Source: Deinococcus sp.
GTDB lineage: Bacteria > Deinococcota > Deinococci > Deinococcales > Deinococcaceae
DNA length: 5,401 bases
NCBI RefSeq assembly: GCF_030523985.1
Contig: NZ_JAUNHK010000139.1
Span: 1-5,401, forward strand
Direction: 5' to 3'
Position 1 is the first letter of the stretch, and every line of letters starts with the position of its first letter. The notes beneath the pieces are model-generated. The model did not search any database. It was not told where the DNA came from and worked only from the letters and a program-made list of their open reading frames with translations. The position numbers and the translations under genes were made by a program. This document shows, piece after piece, positions 1 through 5,401 of the stretch.

Positions 1-56
1 CCACTCCTGTCTCTCTTGCTCACCTCAGCTCCCCGGAATCCACTATGAGCCAAAGA

Positions 57-92
57 GGATTGGGCGACCCCCCTCACTGGGTCGCCCAATCC
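57..92 (-). terminator. Perfect 14-bp stem hairpin, probable terminator of the CAP lipoprotein gene
   Basis: The arm GGATTGGGCGACCC (57-70) is the exact reverse complement of GGGTCGCCCAATCC (79-92), with an 8-base loop. On the minus strand the stem is followed by TCTTTGG, a short and imperfect U-rich tail. On the plus strand no T run follows. It lies 56 bases beyond the stop of the minus-strand CAP gene, which fits a terminator for that gene. It could also act in both directions, because a second hairpin with a plus-strand T tail lies beside it. The perfect stem is seen directly; the terminator role is inferred. Confidence 0.7.
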
Positions 93-108
93 GATGTTCG
101 GTTCAAGT

Positions 109-144
109 GGCGCAGAAGGCTTCAGGCCCTTCGGTGCGCCTTTT
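109..144 (+). terminator. Hairpin followed by TTTT, possible plus-strand terminator
   Basis: GGCGCA (109-114) pairs with TGCGCC (135-140). Inside it GAAGG (115-119) pairs with CCTTC (128-132), leaving a two-base GG bulge and an 8-base apical loop. TTTT follows at 141-144 on the plus strand, as in an intrinsic terminator. This suggests that a transcript entering from the left, from a gene outside the window, ends here just before the convergent CAP gene. On the minus strand no T run follows the stem. The T tract is short, so efficiency is uncertain. Confidence 0.45.
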
Positions 145-148
145 CACT

Positions 149-727
149 TCAGCGGGTGCCGAAGTCCTGCACCCAGTAGGTGCCGAACTTGCTGCCGGGC
201 TTGTACACGTAGCTCATGCCCACTTCCTTCAGCGCGGGGTCCATCAGCGTTTCGCAGTGGCTGGGGCTGTCGAGCCAGCCCTGGATCACGTCGCGCACGG
301 TGTACCCGGCGGCGATGTTCTCACCGATTTCCACCCAGCCGTTGTAGCCAGCGGCTTCGGCACGCATCGAAGGGGTGCGGCCATCGGGGGACTTGTGGCC
401 GAAGTAGCCCTTGGCGGCCATGTCCTCGGCGTGGGTCTTGGCGGCGGCGGCGAGGTAGCCGTTCCAGGTGACGGCGGGGGCGGCGGGCATGAACTTGGAG
501 CCGCAGGTGCGGCCCGTGGCGCGGGCCGCGTTGAGCTGTTCGAAGACGGCCTGTTCTTCGCTGCTGCGCGACTGGCTGCCCGCGTCCTTGATGGTGCTGA
601 CGGGGGTGGTGACGGCGCTGGTGGTGTTGGAGCCGACGGCGCTGGGCGCGGTGGGGGTGGAGGGGCCGCCGCAGGAGGCGAGGAAGAGGACGGGGAGGGC
701 GAGCAGGGGGAGCAGTTTGGTGGTCAT
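149..727 (-). CDS. CAP/SCP-domain (YkwD-like) lipoprotein
   Basis: This is a 192-residue secreted protein of the CAP superfamily (SCP/PR-1-like, PF00188 type). Residues 1-18 form a lipoprotein signal peptide ending in the lipobox Leu-Ala-Ser-Cys, so Cys19 should be lipidated and the protein anchored to a membrane facing the cell envelope. Residues 22-58 are a Ser/Thr/Pro/Ala-rich tether. The CAP domain covers about 60-191, with the motifs HAEDMA (His99), YFGHKSPDG (His111), GENIAAGY (Glu136), WLDSPSHC (His157) and a C-terminal YWVQDFG. His111, Glu136 and His157 match the usual CAP cavity residues. Cys75 and Cys158 could form a disulfide. The ATG is preceded by AGGAGA (minus strand, 736-741) at 8-base spacing, which supports this start. 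Length is normal for a bacterial lipoprotein with one CAP domain. Activity and ligand of bacterial CAP proteins are poorly defined, so no enzymatic role is assigned. It is divergent from the moxR operon. Confidence 0.93.
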   Translation of the reverse strand: MTTKLLPLLALPVLFLASCGGPSTPTAPSAVGSNTTSAVTTPVSTIKDAGSQSRSSEEQAVFEQLNAARATGRTCGSKFMPAAPAVTWNGYLAAAAKTHAEDMAAKGYFGHKSPDGRTPSMRAEAAGYNGWVEIGENIAAGYTVRDVIQGWLDSPSHCETLMDPALKEVGMSYVYKPGSKFGTYWVQDFGTR

Positions 728-735
728 GAGGGGGA

Positions 736-741
736 TCTCCT
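736..741 (-). promoter_or_regulatory. Ribosome binding site of the CAP lipoprotein gene
   Basis: Read on the minus strand this is AGGAGA, a close match to the anti-16S core AGGAGG, 8 bases before the ATG at 727. It is the clearest Shine-Dalgarno in the window. It fixes the start that gives a full lipoprotein signal peptide. Confidence 0.75.
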
Positions 742-779
742 GAAGTGAGTCTCACGGTGTGGACCGTGGCCTGAAGTGA
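739..779. repeat. Direct repeat CCTGAAGTGA plus inverted repeat in the CAP gene leader
   Basis: CCTGAAGTGA occurs at 739-748 and again at 770-779, 31 bases apart, and the first copy overlaps the CAP ribosome binding site. Between them lie two small dyads: GTGAG-T-CTCAC (745-755) and CACGGT-GTGG-ACCGTG (753-768). In the minus-strand mRNA the second would make a six-pair, four-base-loop hairpin just upstream of the ribosome binding site. These could be a regulator site or leader structure; no known family was recognised. Confidence 0.4.
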
Positions 780-809
780 CCCCAAGGTACCGAGCACCTC
801 CTCTCTGTC

Positions 810-838
810 CCTTTACAGCGCCCATTCCTAAATGTCAC
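810..838 (-). promoter_or_regulatory. Candidate promoter for the CAP lipoprotein gene
   Basis: On the minus strand GTGACA (838-833) matches five of six bases of the -35 consensus TTGACA. After 17 bases comes TAAAGG (815-810), a weak -10 (three of six). It would start transcription about 75 bases before the ATG. The -35 box lies inside an RDRM-like dyad at 830-846, so any factor bound there could block or modulate it. The weak -10 keeps confidence low. Confidence 0.3.
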
Positions 839-848
839 TGACCCATTT
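830..848. promoter_or_regulatory. RDRM-like dyad, possible DdrO-type operator
   Basis: AAATGTCACTGACCCAT (830-846) matches 11 of 17 positions of the published Deinococcus radiation/desiccation response motif TTATGTCATTGACATAA, including the core ATGTCA-N-TGAC. GTCA-C-TGAC (834-842) is a perfect dyad. Outer arms AAAT and ATTT (845-848) extend it with a two-base offset on the right. The right half is poor, so this may be a weak or chance match. It overlaps the candidate -35 of the CAP gene. Confidence 0.3.
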
Positions 849-970
849 CGCCCGCGTGTTTTGTCATCGAGTGCGTCGTGGACGATGTTTCTGGGTATCG
901 CAGGGAATGGGAAGCGGCACTGGAAGGTCGGTGGCTCTGTCAGAAAACTTCTCGGGTACCTGTGAGGGGC

Positions 971-1063
971 AATATTCAGAGAGATATTCAGGATGAGTTA
1001 TAGGAGTTTTGAACGATATAGAGAGAAAAATTCGTTTGTCTTAAATTACCTGATGACTAAATG
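971..1063 (+). promoter_or_regulatory. A+T-rich island with direct repeats, likely promoter zone for moxR operon
   Basis: Only 27 of the 90 bases from 971 to 1060 are G or C (30%), against roughly 65-70% in the flanking genes. ATATTCAG is repeated at 972-979 and 984-991 with a 12-base period, about one helical turn, as in sites for tandem-binding regulators. A weak promoter candidate is TTGTCT (1036-1041), a 16-base spacer, and TAAATG (1058-1063). The low melting stability and the position upstream of moxR make a promoter or regulator-binding zone plausible, but the exact boxes are uncertain. Confidence 0.35.
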
Positions 1064-1114
1064 AAGGACGCCCCTCCCCCTGTCAGACCCCAGTTTTCGC
1101 CGCGTTTGCGGGGG

Positions 1115-1138
1115 CGCGTCCCATTTCTGTGAGACGCG
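1115..1138 (+). promoter_or_regulatory. Small hairpin just upstream of moxR
   Basis: CGCGTC (1115-1120) and GACGCG (1133-1138) can pair around a 12-base loop, ending six bases before the TAAGGTGG sequence that serves as ribosome binding site or -10 box. No T run follows, so it is not an intrinsic terminator. If transcription starts in the upstream A+T-rich zone this would be a leader structure; it could equally be a DNA-level dyad or chance in G+C-rich sequence. Confidence 0.25.
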
Positions 1139-1143
1139 GGCCG

Positions 1144-1151
1144 TAAGGTGG
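1144..1151 (+). promoter_or_regulatory. TAAGGTGG: moxR ribosome binding site and/or leaderless -10 box
   Basis: AAGGTGG (1145-1151) differs from AAGGAGG by one base and lies five bases before ATG 1157, so it decides the start in favour of that ATG over the GTG at 1148, which sits inside it. The same bases contain TAAGGT (1144-1149), a TANNNT box exactly seven bases before the ATG, the arrangement described for leaderless genes in Deinococcus. Sequence alone cannot choose between the two roles. Confidence 0.55.
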
Positions 1152-1156
1152 AAGGT

Positions 1157-2119
1157 ATGTCGAGCATTTCGTCCCTTGCTGCCCCGCAGACGGCCCTGGC
1201 CCCGAACGCCCACGCCGCCGTTCAGCGGGCGCTGGAGCAACTGGATACGGTCATTCTGGGCAAGCCCACGCAACTGCGGCTGGCGCTGGCCTGCCTGCTG
1301 GCGCGGGGTCACCTGCTGATTGAAGACCAGCCCGGCGTCGGCAAGACCACGCTGGCGCAGGCGCTGGCCCGCACCCTCGGCCTGGGGTTTCGGCGGGTGC
1401 AGTTCACCTCTGACCTGCTCCCCGCCGACCTGCTGGGCGTGAGCATCTGGGACGCGCCGAGTCGCAGCTTTCACTTTCAGCCGGGGCCGATTTTTTCCGA
1501 GCTGCTGCTGGCCGACGAAATCAACCGCGCCACGCCACGCACGCAGGGCGCGCTGCTGGAAGCGATGGAGGAGCGGCAAGTCTCCGAAGGCGGCGTGACC
1601 CGCCCGCTGCCCGACCCCTTTTTCGTGATTGCGACCCAGAACCCGGCGGCCTTCGTGGGCACGTCGCCGCTGCCCGAGGCTCAGCTCGACCGCTTTTTGC
1701 TGACGGTCACGCTGGGCTACCCCGATGCCCGCGCCGAGCGCGAACTGCTGGAAACGGGCGGACGCGGGCAGACGGTGCGCCACCTGGAAGCGGTGCTCGA
1801 CCCGGCGACCCTGCTGCGGGCGCAGCGCGAGGTGGACGAGGTTCACGCCGCGCCCGCCCTGCTGGACTACCTGCAACTGCTGGCCCGCGCCACCCGCGAG
1901 CATCCCGCGCTGGTGGGTGGCCTCAGCCCCCGCGCATTGTTGGCGCTCCTGGCGGCGGCACGCGCCTGGGCCTACCTCGCCGGGCGCGACATGGTGCTGC
2001 CCGAAGACGTGCAGGCCATTTTTCCGGCGCTGGCGGCCCACCGTCTGCCCCTGCGCGACCCGGCGGCGCGGGTACAGGACGTGATGGCGGCGCTGCTGCG
2101 CGACACCCCGATTCCCTGA
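1157..2119 (+). CDS. moxR: MoxR-family AAA+ ATPase
   Basis: This 320-residue cytoplasmic ATPase belongs to the MoxR family (AAA_3 core with a C-terminal helical lid). MoxR proteins act as chaperone-like remodellers that activate or assemble partner proteins, often von Willebrand or DUF58 proteins encoded next door. Visible motifs are Walker A DQPGVGKTT (57-65, Lys63), Walker B LLLADEINRA (116-125, Asp120-Glu121), sensor 1 in ATQNP (159-163, Asn162), the arginine finger region PEAQLDRF (Arg179), and sensor 2 GLSPRALL (Arg259). All key residues are intact, and the length is usual for the family. The first glycine of Walker A is replaced by Asp, which is common in MoxR. ATG 1157 is chosen over GTG 1148 because AAGGTGG lies five bases before it. 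It is first in an operon with the DUF58-transglutaminase gene 19 bases downstream, its likely partner. Confidence 0.95.
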   Translation: MSSISSLAAPQTALAPNAHAAVQRALEQLDTVILGKPTQLRLALACLLARGHLLIEDQPGVGKTTLAQALARTLGLGFRRVQFTSDLLPADLLGVSIWDAPSRSFHFQPGPIFSELLLADEINRATPRTQGALLEAMEERQVSEGGVTRPLPDPFFVIATQNPAAFVGTSPLPEAQLDRFLLTVTLGYPDARAERELLETGGRGQTVRHLEAVLDPATLLRAQREVDEVHAAPALLDYLQLLARATREHPALVGGLSPRALLALLAAARAWAYLAGRDMVLPEDVQAIFPALAAHRLPLRDPAARVQDVMAALLRDTPIP

Positions 2120-2138
2120 AGTGGGCGGCGAATTCCGA

Positions 2139-5039
2139 ATGAACCTTGCTGCTCTGTCGCTGCTGCGGCCCACCCGCTTTGGCTGGGCGTTTTTGGGCCT
2201 GACCGTCCTGACCCTGATCGGCTGCATCAATTACGGCCTGAGCCTGGGCTACGGCCTGACCTTTTTGCTGAGTGCGGTGTGGGTCACGGGTGCGGCGCAG
2301 GCCCGGCGGCTGGCCCGCAGCCTCAGCTTGGCGCTGCACGCGCCTGCCGAGGCCACCGCCGCCCACCCCGTCACCTTCAGCGCCCAGGTCACGCAGACGG
2401 GCGGTGCGGGAAGGGTGCAGGTACGCGGTCTGGCGGGCACGGAAACGGTGGACGCCTGGGCGTATCTGGACGGCGGCGAGACCCAGCATCTGCCGCTGAC
2501 CCTGCCGCAGCCGCGCCGTGGCCCGCTCACGCTGCGGGCCGAAGTTTTCGCGCTGGACTCCTTCGGGCTGTGGCTGGCCCGCAGCGCCGCGCAGGTCGAG
2601 GCCGAGGCGCTGGTGGCTCCGGCCCCCGAACCGGCCCCGCCTGCCCCGCCCACGCTGGCGGCAGCGGGCGAAGGCGACACCGGGCAGCGCATGAGCGGCT
2701 CGGACGACTTTGCCGGACTGCGCCCCTACGCGGCGGGCGACGCGCCCCGGCTGATATCCTGGCGACACGCCGCCCGCACCGGGCAACTCGTGACCCGCGA
2801 GTTCGACTCTCCGCTGGGCCGGGCGCTGGCGCTGGACTGGGCGGCGACCAGCGGCGACACCGAGGCGCGGCTCTCGCGGCTGGCGGGCTGGGTCGCGCTG
2901 GCCCGCAGCACGCAGACGCCCTTTCGCCTGTCGCTGCCGGAGCGCACGCTCCCTGTTGGCGCAGGGGAGGGTCAGGTTCGCGCCGCGCTGCACGCCTTGG
3001 CCCTGCATCCGCCCCTCCCCGCTGCCCCTGTCGAAAAACCCTCTTCGGACTTTCTGGCGCGGCCCGCCTGGTTGGGTGGCCCGGCAGCTCCTGCTGTGGC
3101 GGCGCTCCCTCTGCCCACCACGCCGCTGCAATTTTCGCTGCTGGCGCTGGGCGTGGCGTTGGTGCCGGGGCTGTTGCGTTCCCCGTTCTGGAGCAGCCTG
3201 CTGATTCTGGGGCTGCTGACCTACCGTGGCCTGCAAGCCGAACCCGCCCGCCGCCTCGCGCCGCTGCCCCCGTTGCTGCTGGGCCTGCTGGCGGTGGGCG
3301 CGGGGCTGGGGCTGAACAGCCACTACGGAACCCTGCTGGGCGCGGACGGCGGCACGGCGATTCTGGCGCTGCTGCTGGCACTCAAGGCCGCCGAAACGGG
3401 CACGGTGCGCGACGCCCGGCTGCTCTCTTTGCTGGGCCTGTTCATCGTCAGCACGCACTTTTTCCACGACCAAGGGCCACTGACGGCGCTGCACGTGCTG
3501 CTGGCGACCACGCTGCTGCTCTCGGCGGCGGCCCGCTGGATGAATCCGGACGGTGGCCTGAACCTGCTGCCGCGCCCGCTGCTGGGTCAGACTGGACGGC
3601 TGCTGCTGCTCTCGCTGCCCATGACCGTGCTGCTGTTCGTGTTTTTTCCGCGTCCAGACGGCCCGCTGTGGCAATTGCCCGTGCAGCAGGGGGCGCGCAC
3701 CGGACTGGCCGACGAAATCACGGCGGGCGAATTCAGCAACCTGGCCCAGAGCACCGAGGTGGCCTTCCGCGCCGATTTCAGCGGCGAGCTGCCGCCGCAG
3801 GACGAACTGTACTGGCGCGGCCCGGTCTACGAAAACTACGACGGCGAACGCTGGACGCAGGTGCGGCGGCGCTTCGCCAATCCTTCCGTCGAACCCATTG
3901 CTACGGCCCCCCTGTGGACGTACACCACCACGCTGGAACCGAGCGGCAAGCCCTGGCTGCTGACCCTGGACGTGCCGATGAATTATCCACGCCCGACGAT
4001 ACTGACCTCGGGCTTTCAGACGGTGACGCTGCGGCCCAGCGGTCTGCGTACGCGCTACGACTGGCAAAGTCGCGCTGCCCGCCTGGGCCGCATAGAAAGC
4101 AGCGAGCGCCTCGACTTCGACCTGCTGCTCCCCGCCGGACAGAATCCGCAGGCCCTGGCCCTGGCCGCGCAGTGGCGCACGCTGGAACCCCGGCAACGGG
4201 TACAGGCCGCGCTGGCGTACCTGCAAAACAACAACTTCAGCTACACCCTTTCCCCGCCCACACTGCCTGCCGAGAACCGGGTGGACGCCTTCTTGTTCGG
4301 CACGCGTCAGGGCTTTTGCGAACACTATTCGAGTGCCTTCGCGGTGCTGATGCGGGCGGCGGGCGTTCCGGCGCGGGTGGTCGGCGGCTATCAGGGCGGC
4401 GAGGTCAACCCCAACGGCGGCTACCTCATCGTGCGCCAGCAAAACGCCCATGCCTGGAACGAGGTCTGGCTGGAAGGCGAAGGCTGGGTGCGGGTGGACC
4501 CCACCGCCGCCGTCGCGCCCGCCCGCATTCGCACCGACCTGACGACGGCCCTGGCCCAGCCCCGCGCCGCTGCCCCGCTGCAAAAAACCCGGCTGGAGCA
4601 ACTGAAACTGCGCTTCGACGCCCTGCAAAACCAGTGGAACACCTGGGTCGCCAGCTACGACGGCGAGCAACAACGTTCGCTGCTGTCGCGCCTGGGTGTG
4701 CGGGACACCACTTCGCCGCTGTACCTGCTGGGCCTGCTGGCCCTGGCGGGGCTGCTGTTGCTGCCCGCGCTGGCCTTCCTGCGCCGCTCGGCCCGCCCGC
4801 GTGACCCGGCGCTGCTGGCCCTCTACACCCTCACGCAGCGGCTGGGGCTGGCGCGTGGCCCCGGCGAAACGCCCAGCGCCTATGCCCAGCGGGCCGCCGC
4901 CCAGTCTCCCGAACAGGCCGAACTGCTCCACGCCATCGTGCAGACCTTCAACCGCCTGCGCTACGGGCGCGAACCTGGGGCAGACACCCTTCAGGCTTTG
5001 CAGGAACAGGTGCGGAAGGTTCAGCGGGTGAAGAGGTGA
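2139..5039 (+). CDS. DUF58-TgpA fusion: membrane transglutaminase-like protein with N-terminal DUF58 domain
   Basis: This is a 966-residue membrane protein joining two families usually encoded separately. Residues 1-300 are DUF58: two N-terminal membrane helices (about 14-32 and 34-51), then the signature FAGLRPYAAGDAPRLISW (191-208) and AAR (211-213). Residues about 328-503 form a bundle of roughly seven helices typical of TgpA/DUF3488. Next come FFPRPDGPLW (502-511), the LAQSTEVAFR stretch (535-544) and LYWRGPVYENYDG (557-569). The transglutaminase core has Cys727 (QGFCEHYSSAF), His771 (AHAWNEVW) and Asp787 (WVRVDPT), an intact triad. A helix at 861-880 leads to a short DUF4129-like tail (885-966). 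The helix count puts DUF58 and the tail in the cytoplasm and the triad outside. TgpA-like proteins are linked to envelope maintenance; the substrate is unknown. ATG 2139 is chosen because the protein then begins like other DUF58 proteins (LRPTRFGW); the ribosome binding site is weak (GGGCGG), and GTG 2121 is an alternative. MoxR is the probable partner. Confidence 0.9.
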   Translation: MNLAALSLLRPTRFGWAFLGLTVLTLIGCINYGLSLGYGLTFLLSAVWVTGAAQARRLARSLSLALHAPAEATAAHPVTFSAQVTQTGGAGRVQVRGLAGTETVDAWAYLDGGETQHLPLTLPQPRRGPLTLRAEVFALDSFGLWLARSAAQVEAEALVAPAPEPAPPAPPTLAAAGEGDTGQRMSGSDDFAGLRPYAAGDAPRLISWRHAARTGQLVTREFDSPLGRALALDWAATSGDTEARLSRLAGWVALARSTQTPFRLSLPERTLPVGAGEGQVRAALHALALHPPLPAAPVEKPSSDFLARPAWLGGPAAPAVAALPLPTTPLQFSLLALGVALVPGLLRSPFWSSLLILGLLTYRGLQAEPARRLAPLPPLLLGLLAVGAGLGLNSHYGTLLGADGGTAILALLLALKAAETGTVRDARLLSLLGLFIVSTHFFHDQGPLTALHVLLATTLLLSAAARWMNPDGGLNLLPRPLLGQTGRLLLLSLPMTVLLFVFFPRPDGPLWQLPVQQGARTGLADEITAGEFSNLAQSTEVAFRADFSGELPPQDELYWRGPVYENYDGERWTQVRRRFANPSVEPIATAPLWTYTTTLEPSGKPWLLTLDVPMNYPRPTILTSGFQTVTLRPSGLRTRYDWQSRAARLGRIESSERLDFDLLLPAGQNPQALALAAQWRTLEPRQRVQAALAYLQNNNFSYTLSPPTLPAENRVDAFLFGTRQGFCEHYSSAFAVLMRAAGVPARVVGGYQGGEVNPNGGYLIVRQQNAHAWNEVWLEGEGWVRVDPTAAVAPARIRTDLTTALAQPRAAAPLQKTRLEQLKLRFDALQNQWNTWVASYDGEQQRSLLSRLGVRDTTSPLYLLGLLALAGLLLLPALAFLRRSARPRDPALLALYTLTQRLGLARGPGETPSAYAQRAAAQSPEQAELLHAIVQTFNRLRYGREPGADTLQALQEQVRKVQRVKR

Positions 5040-5052
5040 GGGAAGTGGGCCT

Positions 5053-5065
5053 TACCCTGTAACCT
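5053..5065 (+). promoter_or_regulatory. TANNNT box seven bases before rlmH, possible leaderless promoter
   Basis: TACCCT (5053-5058) lies seven bases before the rlmH ATG. No Shine-Dalgarno stands at normal spacing; the only purine-rich stretch (5041-5048) is 17 bases away. A TANNNT -10 box this close to an ATG is the pattern reported for leaderless transcripts in Deinococcus. No convincing -35 box is seen. Alternatively rlmH is read through from the upstream operon. Confidence 0.4.
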
Positions 5066-5401
5066 ATGCGCCTGCACCTCATCACCGTCGGAGAACCCAA
5101 ACTCGCCTATGCCCGCGCAGGCTGGGACGAGTATGAAAAGCGGCTGCGGCGCTACCACAAACTTCAGGTCAGCCGGGTGACGGGCAAAACGCAGCAGGCC
5201 GAGAGCGAAGCGGTGCTGAGGGCGGCAGGCAAAAGTCCGCTGATTCTGCTTGACCCACGCGGCAGGCAGTTTTCCAGCGAAAAGCTCAGCGACTATCTGG
5301 ACGGACAGGCGCTCGGCGGAACGGGCGAACTCGCCTTCGCCATCGGCGGCCCCGACGGACACACCGACGAGTTGCGCTCACGGGCGCATCTGCTGTGGAG
5401 C
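5066..5401 (+). CDS. rlmH: RlmH, 23S rRNA pseudouridine-1915 N3-methyltransferase (5' part)
   Basis: The first 112 residues of RlmH (YbeA, SPOUT superfamily) are present; the window ends inside the gene. RlmH uses S-adenosylmethionine to methylate N3 of pseudouridine 1915 in helix 69 of 23S rRNA on assembled 70S ribosomes. Recognisable parts are the N-terminal strand MRLHLITVGE, the WDEYEKRLRRY helix (20-30), LILLDPRGRQFSSE (59-72), and the cofactor-site stretch FAIGGPDGH (91-99). About 30-45 C-terminal residues with the rest of the trefoil knot are missing because of the window edge, not a mutation. The ATG at 5066 matches family starts. It begins 26 bases after the DUF58-transglutaminase stop on the same strand, so read-through is possible, but it is a housekeeping gene and may use its own promoter. 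Confidence 0.93.
   Translation, partial: MRLHLITVGEPKLAYARAGWDEYEKRLRRYHKLQVSRVTGKTQQAESEAVLRAAGKSPLILLDPRGRQFSSEKLSDYLDGQALGGTGELAFAIGGPDGHTDELRSRAHLLWS

Larger units (their letters stand above)
728..1156. other. Divergent intergenic region between CAP gene and moxR
   Basis: These 429 bases separate the two divergent genes. I see no convincing gene: the best small reading frame (26 codons from ATG 885) lacks a ribosome binding site. The CAP side (728-850) has the ribosome binding site, repeats, a candidate promoter and an RDRM-like dyad. A second RDRM-like sequence starts at 859. The centre-right (971-1060) is a sharp A+T-rich island. The moxR side (1115-1149) has a small hairpin and the start-proximal signals. 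The region is long for such a compact genome, which suggests more regulation than a simple promoter pair. Confidence 0.7.

Noticed and set aside
1..48. Possible 3' end of a plus-strand gene, in a frame closing at TGA 46-48
   Set aside because: Only 15 codons are visible, without clear third-position G/C bias or motif; the terminator-like hairpins suggest a left neighbour but do not identify this frame.
107..748. A 213-codon plus-strand frame opposite the CAP gene
   Set aside because: The product is a Gly/Ala repeat-like sequence without motifs, while the minus strand encodes a lipoprotein signal and a full CAP domain.
885..965. A 26-codon small open frame in the intergenic region
   Set aside because: No ribosome binding site, no TANNNT box at the proper spacing, and no recognisable signal or membrane segment.
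1148..1156. GTG start for moxR three codons upstream
   Set aside because: It lies within the AAGGTGG element and has no ribosome binding site of its own; ATG 1157 has proper spacing.
1046..2230. A 394-codon minus-strand frame over moxR
   Set aside because: It is antisense to an intact MoxR ATPase, low-complexity Gln/Arg-rich, and has no family resemblance.
2279..4804. An 841-codon plus-strand frame inside the DUF58-transglutaminase gene
   Set aside because: It is a shifted frame of a gene with clear motifs; the product is Ala/Gly/Arg-rich and resembles no family.
1923..4931. A 1002-codon open frame on the minus strand across moxR and the DUF58-transglutaminase gene
   Set aside because: Its translation is Gln/Arg/Gly-rich with no recognisable domain, and it is fully antisense to two genes with intact family motifs. 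Long antisense frames are expected in G+C-rich coding DNA.
1..5401. CRISPR arrays, tRNA genes or insertion sequences
   Set aside because: No regularly spaced repeats, tRNA-like cloverleaf or transposase were seen on either strand.

Overview
The window is about two-thirds G+C in its genes, has strong third-position G/C bias, and carries a chromosomal-type gene set. Protein style (a MoxR ATPase next to a DUF58/TgpA-type protein, a short CAP lipoprotein) and TANNNT boxes seven bases before two start codons point to Deinococcus or a close relative. This is an inference from style; no species or locus can be named from sequence alone.

Layout, left to right. Bases 1-148 contain no gene I can support. 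They hold two hairpins (57-92 and 109-140) that look like terminators for transcripts meeting from both sides. Bases 149-727 (minus strand) encode a CAP/SCP-domain lipoprotein. Bases 728-1156 are a divergent intergenic region holding the minus-strand promoter area, two degenerate sequences resembling the Deinococcus radiation/desiccation response motif (RDRM), a 90-base segment that is only 30% G+C, and a leader hairpin. Bases 1157-2119 (plus) encode a MoxR-family AAA+ ATPase. It is followed after 19 bases by a 966-residue membrane protein (2139-5039) that fuses a DUF58 domain to a complete TgpA-like transglutaminase. After a 26-base gap the 5' part of rlmH (23S rRNA methyltransferase) begins and runs off the window end.

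How the genes may work together. MoxR, DUF58 and TgpA-like transglutaminase genes commonly occur together as separate genes. Here the last two are one polypeptide. Predicted topology puts DUF58 in the cytoplasm, where MoxR could act on it, and the Cys-His-Asp transglutaminase site outside the inner membrane. The substrate is unknown. The CAP lipoprotein is also an envelope protein but is divergently transcribed, so a functional link is only a possibility. rlmH is a housekeeping gene that probably has its own (possibly leaderless) promoter. The most notable points are the DUF58-transglutaminase fusion, the RDRM-like sites, and the TANNNT-N7-ATG arrangement before both moxR and rlmH.
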